Assembly (NCBI GenBank): GCA_963854735.1
Contig: OY978098.1
Coordinates: forward strand, 806,001-870,000
Reading direction: 5' to 3'
Length of the DNA stretch: 64,000 nt
Source of the DNA: Marvania coccoides
Taxonomy: Eukaryota > Chlorophyta > Trebouxiophyceae > Chlorellales > Chlorellaceae
Under the pieces are notes generated by a model that ran no database searches, was not told the origin of the DNA, and worked only from the letters and a program-made list of their open reading frames with translations. The position numbers and the translations under genes are program-made. The first letter of the stretch is position 1, and every line of letters begins with the position of its first letter. Positions 53,151 to 64,000 of this stretch are shown piece after piece.

Positions 53151-53901
53151 ATGCAGTCGACTCTCACCAGCACCCGCGCTTTCGTCGCAAAGGTAGGGGT
53201 AAATAACGACGCTTTCGGCGACGCTGATTGCATTTCAACCCCAAATCGGGCGTGATAACCCCACCCACGGGGAATTTGCGTCGGATACTAGCTGCGCGGC
53301 CTCGCAGCTCAACACAATTCGACTCGACAATGTTTTGTTTCCCACTATAAACCCTCCCCTCATTTCGGAGTCCCGTCACTTCAACGATCGCATGGTTCCT
53401 TCCTTGACTGCAGCCCGCGTCCGTGGCCAGGCCCGTCGCCCGCACCCGCATGGTGACCAAGGCCCTGTCCGACGTCAACTTGGTAGTGGGTGGAGCCACC
53501 GTGGCTGCGCTCGCCCTGGGCCGCTTCGTGGTGCTGCCCTACCACCGCGCCCAGCTTGCCAAGGCCGGCAAGCCCACCCAGAACGGCGTGACCCACTTTG
53601 AGGCGGGAGACCGGCTGGCGGAGGAGGTGACTTTCTTCACCAACTCCAACGACCCCGCTGGCTTCTCGATCATCGACGTCATGGCCTGGGGTGCGCTCGG
53701 CCATGCCGCCGGCTTCTACATCCTCGTGAGTGTTGGCACCATTTGTCTGGATTTGTGTTTGAATAATAAGAATGGCGTGACTTGGGAAGCGATTGGTTTA
53801 TCTATTAAAAGCATGGCTGAGTACTAACTCGGTTTTTTTTTTTTCCCGCCTCTTTCTTGCAGGCCACCGCCAGCCTGGACAAGGCCCCCATCCCCTTTTA
53901 A
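53151..53901 (+). CDS. psaG: Photosystem I subunit G (PsaG)
   Basis: Nuclear-encoded PSI peripheral subunit that anchors the light-harvesting LHCI belt. The protein is 130 aa from exons 53151..53192, 53414..53725 and 53863..53901. The start MQSTLTSTRAFVAKPASVAR is a plastid transit peptide without a preceding ER signal. The mature part shows the two PsaG/PsaK helices: LVVGGATVAALALGRFVVLP and IIDVMAWGALGHAAGFYILA. The motif NDPAGFSIIDVMAWGALGHA is diagnostic for PsaG. Reading through the second donor would give a false tail; splicing adds TASLDKAPIPF. This gene is the strongest evidence for a primary green plastid. Confidence 0.95.
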
Positions 53902-54199
53902 ATGCTTTAGCTTGCGAATGATGAGAAGAATAATTTTCCTTTTTGTATCAACATATTGTTGCACTTTTTAAACTGCGGTGTCTTGATGGTGGTATCTGAG
54001 GCAGCATCTATGCGCTGATTCTGGTGTAAAAAACATATATAAGAAAACGACAGTAATGCCAGCAGCAAGAAAGAAGGGGAGAAACAGTATTAAGCAAATC
54101 GCGTAATATTAAATGTATGTCTGGGGTTGCATTCATCCTACCAATTAATTTATCAACCAAATGATTAAGAGACCATTTTATACCAGTATACATGTTTCA

Positions 54200-55720
54200 T
54201 CAGTTGAACTTTGACGCGCGAATCCACCGCGTGGCAATCCACTTCTCCCCTTCCAGGACGGGGCACCCGCTGTGGTACGCCCCCTCCACCGGCGCCGCCG
54301 TGGGGTCCGCCGTGCCGTCTTCAAACGACCCCGTGCCGCTGCCGTCGACCGGCGCATAATCCCAAAACATCGTCATGTCGCCAGGATTGGGCGCTACGCC
54401 CAGCACCGGCATGTCCTCTTCGCAGTACCACGTGTGCCCGCCGTCGCCCTGCAGCCCCGCCGCTGCCATCGCCTCTCGCGTCTGCGCCGCCTCGGGAAAC
54501 ACCGTGCGCCCCCCTCGCTGGGGCGTCGCCAAATGGAGGATGACCGTCGCGATGCGGTCGCCGCAAGATGAACCGCCACCCGCGAGGCCGCACCCTGGTC
54601 CCCCGGAGCGCTTGAGAAATCCTAGGCAACCCTCGTCGACCTCAGTAGGGAGGTAACCATTTTCTAGGTCCACGCAGTTGTCAGCGTGCCTGCGTCCAAA
54701 TTTTAAAGAGAGGAATTGATCAGAATTTGTTTCCCTCTTTCATGAGATAAGATTTCCGCCAATTCATTCAAAAACCAGTGCTTTTACCACCGAACCCCAA
54801 GAATGACTCACGACTCGTAGCGCTGGCCGATCTGGTAGTTCAGGACGTGAAAGTCTTCCCCAAACTCCTTTGGTATGCGCATCAGGCGGTGGACGCGCTG
54901 CGCGATGCGCTCAAACACGTCGTCATTAGGCGGCCAGGCCCCGTAAGAAGTGCGAGCATCGTCGACCAGCTCCTCCCCCTCGTCCAGCTCAGACACCACC
55001 TGAGAGCGCTGAAGCATGCCGCGGGCCACCGCGATGATGTGGCCCACCTCTTGGGGGGTGAGGAACGAGCGGAACACGGCGGCACGGGGCTCGTCCCAGC
55101 TGACCACTCTGGCTGACGGGTGCTGCACCGCGAAGTCATAGACCGCATCGCTGAGGTTCCACCCGCCCTGGAAAAAGTTTAAGAGAGAAGAAAAAATGTT
55201 AAAAATCTCATTCTACAGTCAGGAAATAAAACATCATTTTTGAAGAGTTTTATATTACCTTGAGCTCGGCTTGGGTGAGTCGCTTCAAAGGGGGGATGCG
55301 GGCGTAGGTCTTGTGGATGTCTGTGTCGAAGTGCGGCGTGGCCAGCGCCACTGCTTCCATGTCCAGCTCAACTTTGCTGCCGGGGAGTGGCGGGGGGGCC
55401 TTTGCTCGCTCTTCCTCCTCATTTTCCTCTTCCTCCAAAAGACCGCGCGAGGAGGCTGCATCCCCCCTTCGAAACTGGGGCTGCTGAGTACCCCGCCTGT
55501 CCAGCCCCTCTCCTAATGCCTCTGGTCCCCCCGCTGCCACCTGGCGATCGCCTTCCAAGCTGCGGTGGCGTGTTAAAAGGGCAACCGTAAGCGCCAACAG
55601 CAGCACGATGATCACGCCCCATGAATTGTCGCTGCCAGAAGGCCTTGGCTTTCGCTTTCCCGTCGAGTCTTCTTCAAACTCATCGCTGTCATAAGAGGCC
55701 GCTTGTCCTCGTCGCAGCAT
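54200..55720 (-). CDS. P4H: Prolyl 4-hydroxylase, type II membrane protein
   Basis: Protein of 435 aa from exons 55720..55259, 55167..54812 and 54689..54200. The N-terminal tail and signal anchor (WGVIIVLLLALTVALL, about residues 34-49) place the enzyme in the ER/Golgi lumen. The catalytic domain of the 2-oxoglutarate/Fe(II) oxygenase family shows the HxD pair in YESHADNC, rebuilt across intron 2, and the distal His with Lys in YHSGCPVLEGEKWIATRW. LNYQIGQRYES precedes the first iron ligand as in plant P4H. A likely substrate is proline in cell-wall hydroxyproline-rich glycoproteins. Confidence 0.93.
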
Positions 55721-55897
55721 ACTGGACCCGCCCTCCTGCTGCAGATCCAGTGGTGGGTTTCAATTCTAATGCATTGACCGAGCCCAAAGTGACCGGGAAT
55801 GCACGTCTCATAGCGTTTCTTGCACCGCAGCAAAGAAGATAGAGATTTTTTTGCATGTCCACAACGTTTCGATTGATGGTTTACAAAATTTTGAAAA
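55721..55897. promoter_or_regulatory. Bidirectional promoter, P4H / PP2C
   Basis: The 177-bp gap between divergent start codons is among the shortest in the window. No specific element was recognised. Confidence 0.4.
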
Positions 55898-57232
55898 ATG
55901 CCTGTATACGCCAAGGTGCCCGCTTTTCGGGCCCAGGCCCCTTTCACCTCGAGAAAATGCATGATCTCAAGGCCTCGGGTCTCAACATCAGCGATGATTG
56001 CAGAGACGGGCATCTCATCGGTGCAGGGCACATCCCGCAAGCAGAATGAGGACAGATATGGCATCGATGTGAGAAATATTTGCTGCTCTGTGGAAGAAAT
56101 TATCGTTAACCTTATTTTCAAACACACCTCAATTCTATATGCAGCTTGAGGGGGAGTCGAGCTCAGTGCCATACGCAGCGGTGTACGACGGGCATGGTGA
56201 GGAATTTTCGTGATTTAAAAAAAAAAAACCAGCTGAACAACAATATTTTTTTCTTGTTCTCCGTTGGAATCTATCTCACCATGCTGTATTGCCCCGGTGC
56301 AGGCGGATTTGCTTGCGCTGACTGGCTGTCCCTTAACTTCCCCGCCTACATCAGCAAGTTTTGGGAGGGCGGGACAGCGCCGGAGGCTGCCATCACGCAG
56401 GCCTTCCTGGCTGCAGACCGCAAAGTGCTGGCACCCAAAGCAGGATTCTTTGGCGCCATGGGAGAGCGCGGCATTGGGGGCAGCAAGTGCGGCGCCACAG
56501 GCGCAGTTGCCCTGTTCTTCAAGGTAATGGAAAAAACGTTTTAATAATTATAATAATAATTATTATTATTATAAACTTTTTTGTTTTCTGTACCTCTTGC
56601 CTGAATTTAAAATACAACCAAACCATTTCCCCCCAAACTTCCCTCATCTTCTTCCGATCCCACTACAACAGGACAAGTCTGGGGCACTGAAGCTGCTGGC
56701 TGCCAACGCCGGCGACGCCCGCGTGGTGCTCGGCCGCAAAGACGGCACCACCGTGCAGCTCACCGTGGACCACGTGCCCGACAGCGAGAACGAACGAAAG
56801 CGCATCGAGGGACAGAACCCCAACCCCAGCCTCCCTCTGGTTCGCTACGTGGGGGGCACCTGGCGCGTGGGCGGCCTTTTGGCACTGTCCCGCGCTTTCG
56901 GCGACGCCTACCTCAAAGGAACCGGGCAGTTTGAGGGCATCCAGGCTGGTGGTGACAACTACAGCTCTGGCTTCGGCGTTGTCGCCGAGCCTGACGTCAC
57001 GGTGACGGAGTTGAAGCCGGAGGATCTGTGGGTGGTCATTTCGTCGGATGGGCTGTTTGAAAACGTGGAGCGCGGCGGCGGAGGTGGGCTTTCCAATGAA
57101 GAGGTGATTGGCGTGTGCAACAAGCTGGCTGGAAAGTCCTGCAAGGAGATTGCGGCGACGTTGGCGGAGGGGGCGCAGGAGGCGGGCAGCACGGACGACG
57201 TCACCGTGGTGGTGCTGAGGCTGCAGATTTGA
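55898..57232 (+). CDS. PP2C-type protein phosphatase
   Basis: Mn/Mg-dependent Ser/Thr phosphatase of 334 aa from exons 55898..56068, 56145..56196, 56303..56523 and 56672..57232. The motifs in order are GTSRKQNEDRYGID, VYDGHGG (rebuilt across an intron), GATGAVALFF, ANAGDARVVLG, GLLALSRAFGDAYLK, VVISSDGLFENV and GSTDDVTVVVLRL. The metal-binding aspartates are present. The N-terminal about 30 residues are basic and could be a transit peptide, as in plastid PP2Cs that act on thylakoid proteins, but this is not certain. All four exons agree in phase. Confidence 0.95.
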
Positions 57233-57556
57233 TTGTTTATTCTTTCATTATGTTGTTTCATTTTTTTAAAAGAGTGTTTGATGCATTGTAAAACGTTATT
57301 TGAGGTGGTGGTGAGGCGACGGGCGGTTGGAAAATGAGAGAGTTTGGGGCGCTGCACCTTGCTTCTGCCATAGAACCAGTCACGGCCCTCGCTCGTGCGG
57401 GTGTCTATACTAGAGGGAGGCATTCAGGCAGCTTGCTGCAGTAGTGGGCAGATGGCTCAGGCCTTCTTCGAGCCCAAAATTGAAATTTTAAGTTGTATGC
57501 ACATTTTTTAATTATTTTTAAATTCCAAGGAAACCCATTGGGACGGTTGGGTCAGG
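57233..57556. other. Spacer between PP2C and Scc2 genes
   Basis: This 324-bp interval contains the PP2C 3' UTR and the Scc2 promoter. No gene is seen. Confidence 0.35.
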
Positions 57557-59742
57557 ATGGCCTCGAGCGGAGGCTCTGAGGGCAAAGTTTCAACAGTAAA
57601 AATTCGAATTTCAGATGTTCATATTCCCGATATTTTGCCCGTCCTTGGCATTCCCATTCTCTCTGCCCCGCCGCGCAGCGCCCATGAAGTCGAATCAGTG
57701 AATGGCGCGGCGCTGGAGAAGCCTTCTGCCGCTACTTTGGAGACTGTGATCAAGATGCTCAACGAGGCAGACATCAAGCAGCTGTGAGTTTCAATGGCTC
57801 GCCTAACGCTGAATTTATGCACTAACACCCGATCGTTGGCTTCGTGCAGGCGCCCGCTGGAGCAGCCCAAGCTACGGCCAGACTCAGCGACCCCGCTGAT
57901 ACTGCAGGTGCAGGCCCAAGCCCCTGGCGCACTGGTGCTCAAGACAGGCGGTGCGTGTGTCATTGGTTACGCATTTATGATCTAACCCCCAAAACCAGCT
58001 GAAGAACCCCTGTTGACCCCATTTTGTTTCTCTCTCTCTCTAAATATTTGTCACCGCAGACTTGCAGCCCCGCCGGTCCGTGAAGCGCAGCTCTGAGGCG
58101 ATGGCGCAAGCCACCCCTCCCCATGACACCCCTCCTTCAGCCGACCAGGCCAGAGTGCCAGCCACTGCCTCTGCCGAGCGCGCCAACAAGCGCCCCCGCG
58201 CGTCCCTCAAACTCACCATCGCCACAGCAGACAAGGCAACGCTGGCGCCCACCCTGGCGGAGGAGACCGCCACTCTGGCCAAGGCGCTCGTCGACGCCCT
58301 GAAAGAATTTTGCAGAAGCCACCCCGACCTGCTGGCCGCCCAGCAAGGCGAGTTTTTTTTTTTTTTTTTTTAATCCACATTTTCCGCATTATATTTCTGC
58401 TATAAAAAATTAATTTGAATATAATACCCCTCTTCTAATTTTGTATGCAATAGGCGAGGCTGAGGACATGGAGCAGGATGAGCCAGAGGAGGGGGCTGCG
58501 GCAGGTGAAGAAGATGGAAATGAGGAAGAAGACGGAGGAGGGAAGAAGCCCAAGGACGCAGGCGCACACCAGAGCTCTGCAGAGCACCGCCTGCTGGCCG
58601 ACGTGCGTCGCGTGAGCGATGTTGCCGTCCGTGCATGCGGCGTGGCGGCAGCGATGCGCCAAGTCCCCCGGGAGACGCTGTCGCGGGCGCTACGCGCGCT
58701 GCGCGCCGCCACCGACCGCGGGAGGCACGTGCTGCTGGAAGAAGGCGACGTGGAAGAGAGCAGCCACGTGGTGGTGGCGATGGTGGCGCTGGAGGCAGCG
58801 GTGGTGGTGCTGCGGTTCAGCGTAGGGGCTGCCGCGGTGGCTGACGCTCACGTGGTGTCGGAGGAGGCGGTGCAGGCTGCCATTGAGGCCTCTCGCTTCC
58901 AGCTGCAGCACAACATTTTGCCGTTTAATGATGCCCGACTACGGTCTGCTACTCGGCCACAGCTAGGGGCCGCGCCACCCAGCGATGAGGAGGAAGAGAA
59001 CGCTAACGCAGCAGGGCCTAGTACCAAGCCGGCCGAAGGGCGTGGAGGCAAGGGCGGTCGCGGAAAGAGCAGCGGCGGCGGCCGCGGCGGAGGCAAAGCG
59101 GTGCAGAAAGTCGGCTTGCAGTGAGTTTCAACTATCTTGAATCCGTAATTATTTTTATTTTATTTGTTTATTTATATTGGAAACAATGTTACCTTAGTAG
59201 TACATCATTCTATATAATCCCCCCCCCTCATTTCTGTCACTTCCCCCCACAGGATCCCTCGTGCGGTGCTTGCCATCTCGGACCGAGTCCAGGCCGTGCT
59301 GAGCCTGCTGTGCGATCTCCTCCCCGCCGTCAAGGTTCCCGCCGCCATGTTGATCCCGTTGCTGCGCTCTGCCGTGGCCACCCTCACCGTGCGCTCCCTC
59401 GCGTCCCTGCAAGTCAAGAGCGTCTCCCTCATGGCAGCGGCTTTCCGGACCCACGCAGACCTGCGCCGCACCATCCTGGACGACCTGTTCACCCACGCAG
59501 CGCCCTTTTTGGGGTCTGGTCACTCGCTGCGCCGTGAGTTTGCGCTGGGCGGCGGCTCCTCTGCCGGCATCCAGATGTTCACCGCGGCGGTGATGCAGAT
59601 GGTGCAGGGCGCGGCGGACATGCCCCGCGGTGACGCCACCCCCGCCGAGGTCATCGCTGCGTATGGCACCGCCATGAAAGCAGCCGATTATTTTTGGAGC
59701 CAGTGCCTCGAAAAGTGAGAGAAAAAGAAGAAAGAGCCATTT

Positions 59743-59789
<47 letters not shown>

Positions 59790-62465
59790 GTCTGCATTTC
59801 TATTACTACACTGTGGACCTAAAATGTGAATTATCAACTCCGTTTTCACTCATTTACCCTCGCACCGTTCTTCGATGTTTTTCAGGCTGCCTTCTGCGCG
59901 TGCCATCAAGGCGGAGACGGATCAGGACTTAGTGGGATTGGTGCATGGCGTGGTGGCCGACCTGCTGGAGGCCTCAGCCCTTCCCGAGTGGCCCGCTGCC
60001 AGTGCCATGCTGCTCCGTCTTGCCGGCTCGATCAACTCGCAGCGTGGCCTGCAGCACACCGACCCAGCGGTGCGCCAGTTCTGCGTAGAGCTGCTGGGGC
60101 GGCTGCTGAGCTCGATTCACGCTGTGAAAGCGGCGGCGCGGGCGGACGCAGAGTGGCTGGAGGGCGTGGCAGCAGACAACGGTGAGAGCGAGAGGGAGCG
60201 AGAGAGAGAAATTGTCATTGCATTAGGGAATAGAATTTGCCGTTGATTCTTACACTGTTCGATAACTACCTACTTCGGATTACTTAAATAATATATTTAG
60301 ATTTTTTTCATTTTCTTCCCTTGTTGTGTGTTCTTTTCTCGGCAGGCTTCGGAGATGTGCAGCACGCTGCCGAGGAGCTGCTTCTCAAGTACCTCGCAGA
60401 CCGGCAGCATGCTGCCACCCCGGCCTCAGCCCTGGCGCGCCGCTTCTGGATCGTGCGCACGCTGTCTGAGACCGCCGCTGCCGCCGCCACCGCCGTGGAC
60501 TTAGAAGGACCATCAGCAGCCGAGCAGGAGCAGATGTCCGCCGCATTGATGGAGGCCCGGAAAAAGTCCGACGAGCTGGACGCTTCCGTGGTGGAAACGG
60601 GGCTGGACGCGGATGAGGCGACCCGGCTGATGCGCCCGCTGCTCCACGCGGCGTTCGAGCCTGCTGCGCCTGCTATGCTGTCCTGGCTGCTGGAAATGCT
60701 GGACCCCAGGGCGCAGGCGCCCACCACGCGCGCCAAAACTGTCAAGGCGCTGGCTGATGTGGCTTCTACCGACTCTGCCGTGCTGTCGATGCCTTCTGTC
60801 CAGGCAGCGGTGGAGAGGTCGCTGGGGGACGAGGCCATCAGCGTGAGGGACGCGGCGTTGACGCTGCTGGGGCGCCACATGGTGGACGACCCTGAGCTGG
60901 CGCTGCAGCTGCTGGACACAGTCATCAAGGCAGTGGACGGCAAGTTTTAATTATTATTGGTTTTATTATTTAATTATACCTGACAAAAAGACATTTCCCT
61001 CTTTTCTTTCTTCATTATGTGGGGACAAATGCTTTTTTATAATAGCTGTTTAAACCTCTTTTATTCATTTTTCTCATGCAGACCCGGGGGCCTCTGTGCG
61101 CAAGGCGGCCATCAAGATCCTTCGGGACGCTGCCATCATCGTGCCAGGCTTCCCCCGCGCCACCGACGCCGCGTGTGCGCTGCTCCCCAAAGCCTCAGAC
61201 TCGGAAGAAAGCGTCCAAAACGCCGTGGCCAAGGTTTTCCACTCGTTGTGGTTTGGCGACGGCGGCGCCACAGCAGAGCGCGCACAGCAGCTCGCTGACG
61301 TGGCGGAAGCCACCTACGACGCCGGCGGCGCCTCCATCCACCTCCCGCTCGACTCGCAGCACCCGCTGGTGAGCGTGCTGCGTGCTGCGCTGGCCCATGA
61401 AGCGCGTGGAGACCTCACAACTGAGTGGCGGGCGGGGCGGCAGGTCGCAGAGGCCCTGCTGGAGTCCATCCTCTCCCATCAGCAGCAACAGCAGCCCCAA
61501 AACGCACACAATGGTGGTGCAGCAGACGGCAGCGATGACAACGCCTCTCGCCCCGCCCTGCTGGCCCTCCATGCTCTGGCAGTGACTGATGCTGATTTTT
61601 GCCTGCCAGAGACGGATCCGCAGCGCTTTTTGCGCGCGTTGGCGCCCTACCTCAAGGCCACCCCCGACTCTAAAGATGCGCCCGAGATGGACCGCCGCTG
61701 CGCCGCAGAGCGCATGCTGTGTGTGCTGAGTGTGGTGGAAAGCGTGCTGAGCCAAATTTCCCACCTGGACGACTCCCTGGGTGCGCTGAACGACGTCCCT
61801 GGCGACCTTGTGGACCTCATCAACAAACACAGGTACACCCAGGTGGTGGCGGCTGCTTCCAAGTGCCTGGCGGCGCTGGCAGAGAGGAGCCCCGCTGCCG
61901 GCACTCGCCTGGTGCAGGTGGCCCAGGTGTACTGGGGATGGCTGCAGAACCCCGTGGGACACAGCCTCGGCAATCTCCCCCGCTTCCTGTTCATCCTGGG
62001 GCAGCTGTGCCGCCACGGAGCGGACATCATTCAGCGGGCGGCGGCGGCAGCGGCTGCCGGGGGGGGCCCTCCCCCGGGGACGACCCGCATTACGGTGCCG
62101 CAGTGCCTGCAGCTGTTCACCAAGTACTGGAAGTTCTCTGGGGGCACGCAGCAGCTGCGGGAGCTCGTGCAGAAGTGTGCCCTGGAAGCCACCGGGCAGC
62201 TGGCCATCGCCCGCCCGCTGACAATGGTGGAGGCTGGATCAGACGCCAGGGCGATGTGGGACAGGGCGCTGAAGAGCTACGCGTCTCCAGCCTTTAAGAT
62301 CGCGGCCTTGGGGTCTCTCACTGAGCTGCTGCAGGCCGACGCTGAAAATTTGGAGCACCGTCAAAAGGCGCAGATGCAGGCCGCTACTACCACCCCCACA
62401 AAGAGGCGTGGCAAAAGCGGCGGCGCAGCAGGAGGGACTACCTTAAAAAAGGGCCCCCCTGCTGC

Positions 62466-62498
<33 letters not shown>

Positions 62499-63546
62499 GG
62501 CTGTGGCGACTGAGAACGGCGAAGGCGATTCGCTGTCCCAGAGCAGCGCGGTGCTGCAGCAGCACTGGGAGGCGGTGCTGGAGCTGGCCACGGACCCGGG
62601 CGCGCGGTCCGTGGCCGACGGTTTGGCGGTGCGGCGGCGGGTGATGGCGCTGATAGACGTTGTGGTTAGGGACGGCCTGGTGGGGCCCTGGACGGCTGTT
62701 CCCGCGCTGGTGGCACTGGCCAGTGACGTGCACGTCGACGTGTCGAAGCGTGCGCTGCGCGTGCTGGCGGAGCTGGCTGAGAAGTTCCCCCAGTACGTGG
62801 ACGCTGGGCGGCTGATTGCCGGGCTAGAGCAGGCCTCGCTGCTGCACAGCGGCGGCGGTGGGGGTGGAGGAGTAAGCCCCCAGAAGCAAGTCCAGCGGCT
62901 CAAAGGTGGGGCTCCGCCCCCTGCTGCAGCGTTGGCCGCACTGGGAAATATGTATGCGAGGCTGGTGTGGCCCTCCCGCCCCCGCCGCAACGAGTTCCTG
63001 CGCGCGCTGCTGCGCCAGTTCCGCGCCCCGCTGGCGGGCAGGGCCGCCAATAGCCGCCCCCCCCCGCTGCGGCTGATGAACTTCACCGCCGCGGTGGCGG
63101 CCTCGCTGCCGCTGCGCCGCGCTGAGGAGGCATGCGTGCTGATCCAGGAGGCAGCGGGGGTGTGCGCCTCGCACTCTCACGCTGTACTGGTGGAGCTGCA
63201 GGCCTTGCTGGGGGATGAAGACGATGATGATCGACAAGGGCCGGCTGCAGCTGCGGCGAACAACCCCGCTGCGCTGGAGGCGCCCTGCCTGGCGGCCGCC
63301 GCGCTGTGCATGCTGCACCGCCTGCGCACCCGCCTGGAGCTGTGCTACGGCATCTCTGCGGAGCGCGCTGCAGCGTTTGCTGCTGCCGGGAAGAAGAAAA
63401 CTGCAGAAGAAAGCACCAACATCGTGGCAGATCCCTCTGCCCCGCCGCTGAAGCTGGAGGACTTGGACGTGGTGGGGGCGGTGAGCGAGGCTGTGGCCCG
63501 TCGGCTATATCGGGAGCTGGAGGAGCTGCATGGCTGCGGCGACTGA
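57557..63546 (+). CDS. SCC2: Cohesin loader Scc2/NIPBL
   Basis: HEAT-repeat protein of 1699 aa from exons 57557..57783, 57850..57950, 58060..58347, 58454..59120, 59253..59714, 59886..60181, 60346..60939 and 61082..63546. With Scc4/MAU2 it loads cohesin onto chromatin. Strong family similarity lies in DEAISVRDAALTLLGRHMVD and DDPGASVRKAAIKILRDAAI, the conserved Scc2 HEAT pair, and in NKHRYTQVVAAASKCLAAL and GNLPRFLFILGQLCRHGAD. The N-terminal third is disordered and basic. Introns 3 and 7 have GC donors (CAAG|GCGAGT and GACG|GCAAGT), and intron 7 falls within the conserved motif, so its splicing is well supported. A CTTT microsatellite lies in intron 5. The C-terminus has Ala and Gly runs. Confidence 0.93.
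59741..59788. repeat. CTTT microsatellite in Scc2 intron
   Basis: About eleven TTTC/CTTT units form an uninterrupted run in the intron between exons 5 and 6. Confidence 0.95.
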
Positions 63547-63771
63547 TGTTCAACAGATAATGAAAACTGACTGACCATATTCCTTGACAACAGAGACCGG
63601 TTAACAGATTAAGTGACAGTTAAATTTGAGCGTGCACTGAACCCCAATTTCAACCTGCCCAGACAGCAAGTCGAACAGAAAGCACAGAAGAAAGGGTTTT
63701 GAAAAATGAGAGATTTGAGGCCGAAATGAACCTTGAAAGCTTAAACATTAATTTTAATTTGCCCGGCAAAA

Positions 63772-63969
63772 ATGGCAGTTTATACACCAAGGCGCTATAA
63801 GCGCATGCACAAGGACTTGGCCCCAACAATAGCTTCCTCAGGGAACACAAATATATGGTTGCTCCTCCTGTTGCTCTGCGGCATTGCATGGCTCTCAATA
63901 TCTCTGATTTTCGCTACCAATAAATTGTCCGGGGTGAAGGAGCTGCGAAAGAGTGGGGGAGGCATTTGA
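63772..63969 (+). CDS. Small single-pass membrane protein, unknown
   Basis: Intact ORF of 65 codons. A basic N-terminus (YTPRRYKRMHKDLAP) is followed by a strong hydrophobic helix (IWLLLLLLCGIAWLSISLIF) and a short polar tail (KLSGVKELRKSGGGI). The pattern fits a small tail-anchored or single-pass membrane protein. No family was recognised. It lies 225 bp after the Scc2 stop and has no visible intron. The ORF may be genuine or chance. Confidence 0.4.
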   Translation: MAVYTPRRYKRMHKDLAPTIASSGNTNIWLLLLLLCGIAWLSISLIFATNKLSGVKELRKSGGGI

Positions 63970-64000
63970 AGTTTCTGCAACAGCATGCAACCTAGCTCCT

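Noticed and set aside
1..64000. CRISPR arrays, bacterial operons or phage genes
   Set aside because: Genes are intron-split and eukaryotic. No spaced direct-repeat array or bacterial gene order was seen.

Overview
This is nuclear DNA from a photosynthetic eukaryote, most likely a green alga of the chlorophyte/prasinophyte type. Nearly every gene is split by short spliceosomal introns. Exons are GC-rich and introns and spacers are AT-rich. The genes are housekeeping eukaryotic ones: Rab1, Sec24, Rpn8, CBP20, Scc2/NIPBL, TRIP4, MPDU1 and CYP51. A photosystem I PsaG gene carries a simple transit-type N-terminus, which points to a primary plastid. The permuted tRNA gene fits this placement, because such genes are known from prasinophytes and red algae. 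Species cannot be named from the sequence alone.

Layout. 1-14.4 kb: CYP51 (cut by the window edge), Mis18, a membrane-anchored kelch protein, CBP20, an unrecognised mitochondrial-type protein, Rpn8, an RCC1 protein, a PfkB-LOG fusion, MPDU1 and Rab1. 14.6-30.1 kb: Sec24, a plastid-type membrane protein, a SAM-domain protein, a type II membrane protein with an aspartyl-hydroxylase domain, and a frame-disrupted SUVH-like histone methyltransferase. 30.4-33.8 kb: an ABC half-transporter and a small Cys/Trp-rich protein. 33.8-42.1 kb is an accessory island. It has a 90-bp inverted repeat at both ends of a block with two chimeric genes that share a duplicated 5' module, then palindromic motifs, a circularly permuted tRNA-Leu(CAG) with a decayed tandem copy, and a 5'-truncated non-LTR retrotransposon. 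43-64 kb: bestrophin, TRIP4, a KH-domain protein, a repeat-rich gap with a histone-H3-like ORF, a CCCH zinc-finger protein, PsaG, prolyl 4-hydroxylase, PP2C, Scc2/NIPBL and a small membrane protein.

Genes often sit in divergent pairs with 150-370 bp between start codons, so shared promoters are likely. Of 76 introns placed here, at least seven begin with GC instead of GT, always as GC(A/G)AG, an unusually high share. A dispersed repeat occurs at three places, and a fourth copy contains an in-frame bestrophin exon. Exon boundaries come from reading frame, splice consensus and recognised protein families. No transcript evidence was available, and edges may be off by a base or a codon.
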